From Prasinococcaceae sp. CCMP 1430 (lineage: Eukaryota; Prasinodermophyta; Palmophyllophyceae; Prasinococcales; Prasinococcaceae): a stretch of 21,905 bases of DNA. Positions within the stretch are counted from its first letter, which is position 1. The number at the start of each line of letters is the position of its first letter. The notes under the pieces are model-generated. The model did no database searches and was not told the origin of the DNA. It was given only the letters and a program-made list of their open reading frames with translations. Shown piece after piece: positions 16,466 through 21,905 of the stretch. The stretch lies in NCBI GenBank assembly GCA_013416795.1, contig RQSC01001211.1, positions 26,858-48,762 on the forward strand, read 5' to 3'. Position numbers and translations under genes: made by a program.

Positions 16466-17470
16466 TCACAGCGTGATGCTCTCCTCGAACAGCCTCAGGC
16501 GCTTCCTGGCAGCCTTGACGGGAGGGTGTTTGGGCGTGGACGGGTCCGAGCGGCTGGCTCGGTGGCCGGCGGAGCCCGTGTTCTGCATCATGCCCATGCC
16601 GCTCCCGTTGGCCGAGGCGTTCGTCACCGTCTCTGCGGCGGGTTTCTTGAAGCCCGCCTTTGCGATGAGCGACTTGCTCAGTACGTGTTCTTGCTTGCGA
16701 GCCCCCGGCGCCGCGACGGCGCGTTTGATGCTTGACGCGAGGGTCGCCGGAGATCCGCCTCGAACGGCCTGTGCCTGCCGCCTTGCCGCGTCGAGCATCG
16801 CCTTTCCCTTCAGCGGCGCCGCTTTCGTCGCAGGGGACATGGCGATCCACTTGCCAACCTTCTTGGAGATGCGCATGCGCGCACTCGCCCCACCCGCGCT
16901 GGCCGCGCTCCTCGCGGGCGCGCGATTGACGGCCCCACCAGGCACTCGGATCGGCTTCCGGCGAGCACCACGATCAGTGGCGCTCGCATACTGCGGTGGC
17001 TTTCCCCTGCGCTTCACCACGCAGGCGACTCCCGGCAGCATTTTCGTCGTGTGCTGCGTCGCCTTCGCTGCAATGGCGGCGTACCGCTCCCGCAGGCGTG
17101 CGCCTGCCGCGTTCACGCTCGCTCGTTCGGCCGCTTCCAGTCGGTCGAAGATCGCGCGGGGGCACTCGCGAGCCGCGGCCGCGCGCAGCTCGCGCTCCGC
17201 CGACGCAAACCGCCGCCGCAGCGCCGCCTCCCAGTGCGGTCTTAGCAGGGGTGTGAGGTCGCGGTACGGCGCAGCCGCGGCCGTCACGCGTCGAAGATCG
17301 TTCGGCTCCGCGCCGCGCATCACGTCCGCGACAATAGCATCCTGGAGGTAGCCCAGCTCGGACAGGTTGTGTCGGTGCTCGCGGAGCACGCGCACGCACG
17401 CGTGCACCAGGCTGCGAGCATCGCCGGTGCATGCGATGCCCGCGCCCGCGCCCCCGGCCTCGCACGCCAT
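16466..17470 (-). CDS. Elongin A (RNA polymerase II transcription factor SIII subunit A) homologue
   Basis: From ATG 17470 (strong context, GCGATGG) the protein is 334 aa. In-frame ATGs at 17614 and 17632 would add up to 54 low-complexity residues. Residues about 19-100 match the Elongin A domain. They comprise a perfect BC-box for Elongin C binding (SLVHACVRVL: S-L-x3-C-x3-L), an F-box-like stretch (LGYLQDAIVADVM, EPNDLRRV), and DLTPLLRPHWEAALRRRF. A basic helical part follows (IFDRLEAAERASV), with RYAAIAAKATQHTTKM and a lysine/arginine-rich tail ending RKRLRLFEESITL. Elongin A with Elongins B and C stimulates Pol II elongation and forms a Cul5 ligase for stalled Pol II. The protein is far shorter than the animal one and lacks the N-terminal TFIIS-like domain. 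The family is very likely; the start is uncertain. Confidence 0.85.
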   Translation of the reverse strand: MACEAGGAGAGIACTGDARSLVHACVRVLREHRHNLSELGYLQDAIVADVMRGAEPNDLRRVTAAAAPYRDLTPLLRPHWEAALRRRFASAERELRAAAARECPRAIFDRLEAAERASVNAAGARLRERYAAIAAKATQHTTKMLPGVACVVKRRGKPPQYASATDRGARRKPIRVPGGAVNRAPARSAASAGGASARMRISKKVGKWIAMSPATKAAPLKGKAMLDAARRQAQAVRGGSPATLASSIKRAVAAPGARKQEHVLSKSLIAKAGFKKPAAETVTNASANGSGMGMMQNTGSAGHRASRSDPSTPKHPPVKAARKRLRLFEESITL

Positions 17471-17814
17471 CGCCCCCGCGCCCGCGGCAGGCGCGGCGCG
17501 GCGCGGTGCGGCGCGGCGCGGCGAGTGCCACCGCCCCGCCACCCCATGCTCAACACCCTCGCCAGGTGCCTCGGGAGCTCCGGCAGTTGGGAGCGGCGAA
17601 TGAGTCGCATGCATTTTGACCTGTGGACACATATGTCCGGAGGCCGATTGCCACAAATGAGGCAGGCGGTGCCGCCGGAGACGACTTCTTGGTGAAGGCC
17701 GAAGGAGGCTACGTCAAGCTTGAGGCTGATTTGTACATCAAGCTGAAGGGCCCCGTCATCAAGCTTGTGAGCCTGCCCAGCAGTGAGACCTCGAGCTCAA
17801 GCAACGAGCTCTCG

Positions 17815-17851
<37 letters not shown>

Positions 17852-18045
17852 AGAGCGCTTTCTCGCCACACGCTTACCCCACAGCCTCTGCTGAGAATTG
17901 GCAAGGCGAGCTGCGGCGGCACAAGCCGAGGTGTTTTGGCGCCGCCGCTGGAGTCTGGCGCCGTGACTCTAGTCGATCTGCGGCCTCGACTGTGTGCCGC
18001 TCCGTCCACGTCATAAACAATGCAACATACTTGTACAAGGATCGC
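17471..18045. other. intergenic region with a short repeat-like ORF and poly-G tract
   Basis: This stretch lies between the Elongin A start and the MMACHC stop, both on the minus strand. It starts with a GCGGCGCGGCG-type repeat at 17491-17522, which could be Elongin A 5' UTR or extra N-terminal coding. It also contains a plus-strand open frame (about 17620-17816) and a 33-nt poly-G tract at 17817-17849. The frame encodes FLVKAEGGYVKLEADLYIKL followed by KGPVIKLVSLPSSE. It has no in-frame ATG and no recognised family. See the findings. Confidence 0.4.
17817..17849. repeat. 33-nt poly-G homopolymer
   Basis: Thirty-three consecutive G residues form the second long poly-G tract of the window. 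It lies in the 3' flank of the minus-strand MMACHC gene. The length is subject to sequencing error. Confidence 0.85.
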
Positions 18046-19274
18046 TCAGTCCGCCGCTCGCATGACGCCATCCCTCGGCCGGCCAGCGCGTTTGGCGTTG
18101 ATGCACCTCTGCAGCGCGGCACTGTCGCGCCGGTAGAAATACGCGATCGCGCCATCTGGATAGCGTGCCGGATGTCCGGGCGATACCGCCTCACGCAGCG
18201 CCAGCCACCCGCCGTCGCTGCCTGCCATTGCGGCGTCGAAGGCATTTTTGAGCACGCTGCGATCGCGTTCGGCGCGTATGCACGTGTCAACGCGCATGCG
18301 TAAGTGCGCATGCAGGCATGCGCACAGAGCGCCGATGTCTGCGCACGCAGGCCCAGGAGCGAGAGCACCGTACCTGGCCCTGTTCGCGCCCGATGCGCGT
18401 GCCACGGCCTCTGGCAGCGCCATCTGCTCAGGTGGCGAAGCCGCGTCAACGCCGACCTCCGCCGGGTCGGCATCCAGCAGCACGAGCGCGCGGAGTGCGC
18501 ACCATTGCCCGTGCTTTGGGTGCACGCACAAGTGCGACGCCTCGTCGAGATGGTACGCGCCGCTCACCGAGGCCAGACGCTGCATCGCAACCAGCCTGCC
18601 AGAGGCGGTTTCGTGCGCAAAGTAAAGTTTGCTGCGAGAGGCGCGGCGCGGCGTCAGAGGCAGGCTGCATGCCGTGGACTTCCAGCGCGGGCGAGTGCGT
18701 CGATGGGCACTATTGCTGCACGCTCGCGAGCACGATCATCCCACCCATGCACTCTGAATATGCGCACCTGCTCCCCGCACCAAGTCCGCCTGTCTTCTCG
18801 GCTAAGCTCACGGCGCGCCGCACCGCACGCTCGACGAACTCGTCGACGGGATCCGCAGGCAGCGGCGCGCCGGCCGGTAGCAAGCCCGCCAGCTCCGCTG
18901 CGAGCGCGTCCCATAGCGGCGCGGCGGATCCCACGAGCACAGCGGCGCAGTCTTGCAGTGGCGAGTGGCGCGCGCGCGTCAGCACAGAGGCTAGTGTTGG
19001 AAGCGCTGCATGGCCCTCAAGCAAACGCGTGCCTGGGTGCTGGGTGTGCGGGGACCTGCGAACGCGAGCCGGCCATTGCGTCCAGGAGCAGGGCCCTGAC
19101 TTGCGCACCTGAGCGAGCACTGCTGCCCGCGGGCTGCAGCGCGTGGGTGGGCGCGGCAGCATTGTACCATGAGAGCGCGAGCAGCGCCTCGGCCTCGAGC
19201 CCGGCCAGGTGCAGTGCACGTGAGAGTGCGTCGAGCGCAGCGCGCGCGCCAGCCGCGGCCGGCGAGTCGCCCAT
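18046..19274 (-). CDS. MMACHC: MMACHC (CblC) homologue, cobalamin trafficking and decyanase/dealkylase protein, four exons
   Basis: Exons are 19109-19274, 18768-19032, 18374-18631 and 18046-18256. Introns are 76, 136 and 117 bp (GTGCGC...CCAG, GTGCGC...GCAG, GTACGG...GCAG). All three phases (1, 2, 2) join in frame, giving 299 aa against 282 in human. MMACHC removes the upper ligand of incoming vitamin B12 and passes cobalamin on to methionine synthase and methylmalonyl-CoA mutase routes. Matching blocks occur in the right order: GLEAEALLALSWYN (25-38), VLVGSAAPLWDAL and DPVDEF (116-121), then LASVSGAYHLDE. Next comes the hallmark CVHPKHGQWCALR (179-191), matching the family's HP-x3-G-W-x2-R pattern, and then GWLALREAVSPG near the end. 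Exon 3 would end out of the family pattern without the inferred splices. Confidence in the family is high; exact donors were chosen by phase and homology. Confidence 0.88.
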
Positions 19275-19609
19275 TGCGAACGCTTCCGCACTCGCGCGTG
19301 CGCACGCTAGCGTGCGCGCGCGAGCGTGCGTGCGTGCGAGAGAGCGACGGGCATTCGCGCACTTGGCTGTGTGCGCGCTTGCTGGCCGCGCGCGCTGTGT
19401 GGCAATCCGATTTTCTGGCGCGCCAGACGTCGTACGCACTGCGGACCTCGCCGTCGCCAGGAGGGGCTGGGAGGGCGGGGGCGCCGTCGGCGATGGCGGC
19501 GGCCGCCGCGGCGGCAGCGCTGCCGGCGCAACTCGCCGCCTCGAGTGCGCCTGTCCGGCGCGCCGCCACGCCCCTTCGCGGCGCATCCCGCCATGGGCGC
19601 CGCCGAGCG
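19275..19609. promoter_or_regulatory. divergent region between MMACHC and the EEP protein
   Basis: These 335 bp lie between the MMACHC start codon and the recognisable EEP coding sequence. An 18-bp perfect palindrome lies at 19300-19317, just 26 bp upstream of the MMACHC start. An ATG at 19493 in a good context opens an alanine-rich, signal-peptide-like frame, but it is not in frame with the EEP domain. The 5' end of that gene is therefore open. Confidence 0.45.
19300..19317. promoter_or_regulatory. 18-bp perfect palindrome near the MMACHC start
   Basis: GCGCACGCTAGCGTGCGC is identical to its own reverse complement. It lies between two divergent genes, 26 bp before the MMACHC ATG. A dimeric regulator site is possible. 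GC-rich local composition makes palindromes likelier than usual, so the role is only a suggestion. Confidence 0.35.
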
Positions 19610-20895
19610 CACCTGCCGGCGCCGACCCTGTCACATTTGCGACTTTCAACGCTGAGTGGCTCTTCGACGGCGAGAATGACCCCCCGGCGTCGCCTTGGAA
19701 GGGCGCCGGCGGCGGCGGCGATTGCCCGGGCGCTGCGGTCGACGGCGGCGCGTGCGACGCGTCCGCTGCAGAAAAGCACATCGCGCGAGTGGCCGAGGTC
19801 GTTGCGCGTGTCAGGCCCGACGTTCTCGCAGTCGTCGAGGCGGAGAGCTGTGATATCGTCAGACGCGTCGGGGCAGCCGCGGCGCTCATCGCGGGCAACG
19901 GCACCGGCCTAGATGAAACGAACGCCACCAGTCCATGGGAGGTGTACCTGGTCGAGGGCAGCGATTCATTCTTGCGGCAGCAGGTGGCGCTGCTGACGAC
20001 GGTCGACCCGATCGAGGACCCGCGCCGCACCAACGAGCGCGAGGACTTCCCAATGCCTGGCTCGACGTGCGGGTCGACAGCGCGAGAGGATGACACCGGC
20101 GTGTCGAAGAATGTGATAGCGAGGTTCGTGTTTTTCTCGGGGAGTGGCAGCGCAGGCACGGTCGCGAGCGCTGCATCCTCGGCGAACTCTTCAGCGCTGC
20201 CGCCATCGGCAGTCCCTGTCACCGTCATCAGCGCGCATCTGAAGGCTATTCCAACGGAGCCGCGCTCGTGCGCGCAACGTGAGGCCCAGGCGGCTGTGCT
20301 CGCACGCGAGGCGGCGTCGGCACTCGCAGCGGGCGATGAAGTCGTGCTCATGGGGGACATCAATGACTTTTTTGACAATGGCACGCTGGCCGATGTGGCG
20401 AGCAGCCGACCGACTAGCAGCGTTTTCAATATCTTGCAGGATCCAGACAATGACGGAGCCGTCGATCTGCTGCCAGCGATGGCCCTGCTCCCTCCGAGCA
20501 GCAGATACACTGCATGGTGGGACCACGCGCCCAAGGACGGCATCGACGAGGGCACCACAGAGCACTCGATGCTCGATCACATCCTGATGTCCAAGCACAT
20601 GTACGACGCCATATCGCGCGTGTGGGTTGATCACACGCATGATCCGGCCATAGTATCGGACCATTGGCCGATTGCGGCGACTGTTGACATGGAACGCGTG
20701 CGTGTAGCCAGAGCATCGCCTGCGTCAGGCAGCGCCGCTCTCGGGCGCAGCCACCCGGGGCAACGCGCGCCGCGCGGACCGCGTGCGGGCGTGAGTGTCA
20801 GTACGCTCACGCTGTCGTGTGTGGCCGGCACGGCAGCACTGGCGGCATGCCTGCTGGGCGTGCGCTGGCATGGGCGCCGCGCTCGCAAGCTCTGA
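19610..20895 (+). CDS. endonuclease/exonuclease/phosphatase (EEP) superfamily protein with C-terminal membrane segment (5' end not resolved)
   Basis: The frame ends in TGA at 20893-20895. The EEP fold starts near 19630, with VTFATFNAEWLFDG (metal-site Asn), LAVVEAESCDIV (catalytic Glu), VISAHLKA (His), VLMGDINDFF (Asp/Asn), EHSMLDHILMS (Asp) and IVSDHWPIAATV (terminal Asp-His). All the expected catalytic positions are present, so a metal-dependent phosphoesterase is likely; the substrate (nucleic acid, phospholipid or phosphosugar) cannot be told. Near the C terminus a hydrophobic stretch (VAGTAALAACLLGV) is followed by RWHGRRARKL, which fits a tail anchor or a type I anchor with a short basic cytoplasmic end. 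The frame is open far upstream but has no nearby ATG. The likely start, ATG 19493 (MAAAAAAAALPAQL), is one frame off. An unplaced intron or a sequence indel must lie between. Confidence 0.85.
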
Positions 20896-21064
20896 CGGCC
20901 AAACCCGTCGACACGAGGCCTCAGAGGTAGTCTAGCTAGCTAGAGTGACACATAGACTTAATACTTTCGCTCGTGGCGTTTGCCATCTAATGTTACAGTA
21001 CATGTCTTGGCGGGCGCGCCTTCACGTGCCAGTCGCGCGTGCCTAGCGCGTGCGAGCCCTGCGT
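20896..21064. other. convergent intergenic region with a CTAG palindrome
   Basis: This short 3' region separates the EEP protein from the last gene. A 14-bp palindrome TCTAGCTAGCTAGA lies at 20931-20944. Nothing else was recognised. Confidence 0.4.
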
Positions 21065-21905
21065 TCACTCTGCGGCGGCAGGCTTGGATTCGGGCACCGA
21101 CTCCCGCTCCATCGGCGTGTCGGCAGCTGCGTCCTCAGAAGCACCAGCCACGTTGGTTGCGACCGGTCCTGACTGGTTGGTGCGCCTCGAGGCTTCGGCG
21201 GCGACCTCACCCACCTTGGTCGTAATAGTCGATCCAAAGGCCTTGGCCCTGCTCGCGAAAGCGCTGAAGCCACTCGAGACCTTGGCCATTCCGACCGACA
21301 CCGTCTCGTTCTGCATGGCGTTGTCCTTCGCGCGGCGAAGCGAGTGGCCGGCGGCGCCGGCGGCCTACCGCGCGGAAGAGGGTCAGATTGCCACGCGAAG
21401 AGGTCAGCGGCGCCTTGCTGGCGTGGGCAACAAGCAGGGGGCGACAGAATCACTCACATCTTTGGCTGCACTGAGAGCACGCGAGCTCTTCCCCCGGATG
21501 TCGAAACGATGGTCGAGGTCGGCCATTTTCTGTTGCACGCCCTCGGTCGCCGCCGCTGCTTGCTCGGAGAGCGACGCGCTGGGCAGGTTGAAGGCCTGGT
21601 CCTCTGTGACCGTTGCCACGCTCACCGAGCAGTACTCGCCCACGAGAGCCTCGAGGAAACCGCGCAGCGTGTCGACATCCGTCGCCTCCCACAGTGACGT
21701 GCTCACGAGGCCCGCAGTGGGAACCATCTGGCGCAGCTTGACCCCCGCGGGCAGCGCCTTGCGTTTGGTCGCGTCCATGACGACCATGCAGCAAAAGGGG
21801 CACTTTGCGGTGCTCTCCTCGATGGTGAACGTCGCGCTCAGCAGCACGCGAGGCGCCTGCGCGCCCGGCTGCTCGCCGCCCCCCGCGCCACCGCCGACTT
21901 CTTCC
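21065..21905 (-). CDS. unrecognised protein with CPFC motif and amphipathic helical C-terminal half (partial, 5' end beyond window)
   Basis: The 3' exon is 21065-21364, and the upstream exon runs from 21458 past the right edge. The intron 21365-21457 (GTGAGT...GTAG) is in phase 0 and gives at least 248 aa. The start is not in the window. The visible N-terminal part is G-rich (EEVGGGAGGGEQPG). It is followed by a compact domain with TFTIEES, CPFCCMVV, then GVKLRQMVPTAGLVS, SLWEATDVDTLRGFLEAL and VATVTEDQAFNL. The rest is helical: TEGVQQKMADLDHRFDI, then SSRALSAAKD joined to AAGAAGHSLRRAKDNA, and SVGMAKVSSGFSAFASRAKA. The tail after that is disordered and acidic. The helical half loosely recalls membrane-associating helices of plant RRM proteins such as BPA1, but I would not name a family. 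Function unknown. Confidence 0.75.

Noticed and set aside
18304-19609. Long plus-strand open frame continuing upstream of the EEP domain, about 430 codons
   Set aside because: It overlaps MMACHC on the other strand, is R/A/S-rich without family features, and is explained by high GC suppressing stop codons.
20931-20944. TCTAGCTAGCTAGA palindrome as an attachment or insertion site
   Set aside because: It is a short CTAG tandem between convergent genes with no flanking duplication or mobile-element gene.
1-21905. CRISPR arrays, tRNA or rRNA genes, insertion sequences, viral or defence genes
   Set aside because: No regularly spaced repeats, no convincing cloverleaf or T-loop signature, and no transposase, integrase, capsid or nuclease-defence motifs were found on either strand.

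Overview
The window is nuclear DNA of a very GC-rich, gene-dense, flagellated photosynthetic protist. Signs of this are spliceosomal introns of about 75-270 bp, a nucleolar snoRNP gene and Elongin A, two probable plastid proteins (a YlmG/YggT protein and a PAP/fibrillin), and two proteins of probable ciliary role. The mix of plant-like families (DUF1421/FLOE-like, HIR-type SPFH, plant-type glutaminyl cyclase) with a homologue of MMACHC, best known from animals, fits an alga with secondary plastids. A haptophyte is my guess, but this is inference from gene content and composition only. Seven of the ten introns I could place begin GTGCG.

Layout, left to right: NOP10 (+, two exons); a 558-aa protein with repeated T-x-Y motifs resembling MAP6/SAXO microtubule proteins (-), divergent from an LRRC72-like leucine-rich-repeat gene (+); a two-RRM plus RanBP2-zinc-finger RNA-binding protein with a prion-like tail (-), divergent across an AT-rich island and a 50-nt poly-G tract from a FLOE-like coiled-coil/proline-rich/DUF1421 protein (+); a YlmG/YggT plastid membrane protein (-), divergent from a PAP/fibrillin (+); an ankyrin-RING protein (-), divergent from a membrane-anchored glutaminyl-peptide cyclotransferase in three exons (+); a three-exon HIR-type SPFH protein (-); a short Elongin A homologue (-); a poorly explained stretch with a 33-nt poly-G tract and a small repeat-like ORF; a four-exon MMACHC homologue (-), divergent from an endonuclease/exonuclease/phosphatase protein with a C-terminal membrane segment (+); and the 3' part of an unrecognised gene (-) that runs off the right edge.

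The genes are mostly housekeeping and do not form an operon or defence island. The repeated divergent pairing is the main organisational theme. Two pairs join genes of related flavour: two likely axonemal proteins, and two proteins with condensate-prone low-complexity regions. No tRNA, rRNA, CRISPR array or intact mobile element was seen. The 5' ends of YlmG, PAP/fibrillin, the EEP protein and possibly the FLOE-like gene could not be fixed from sequence alone.
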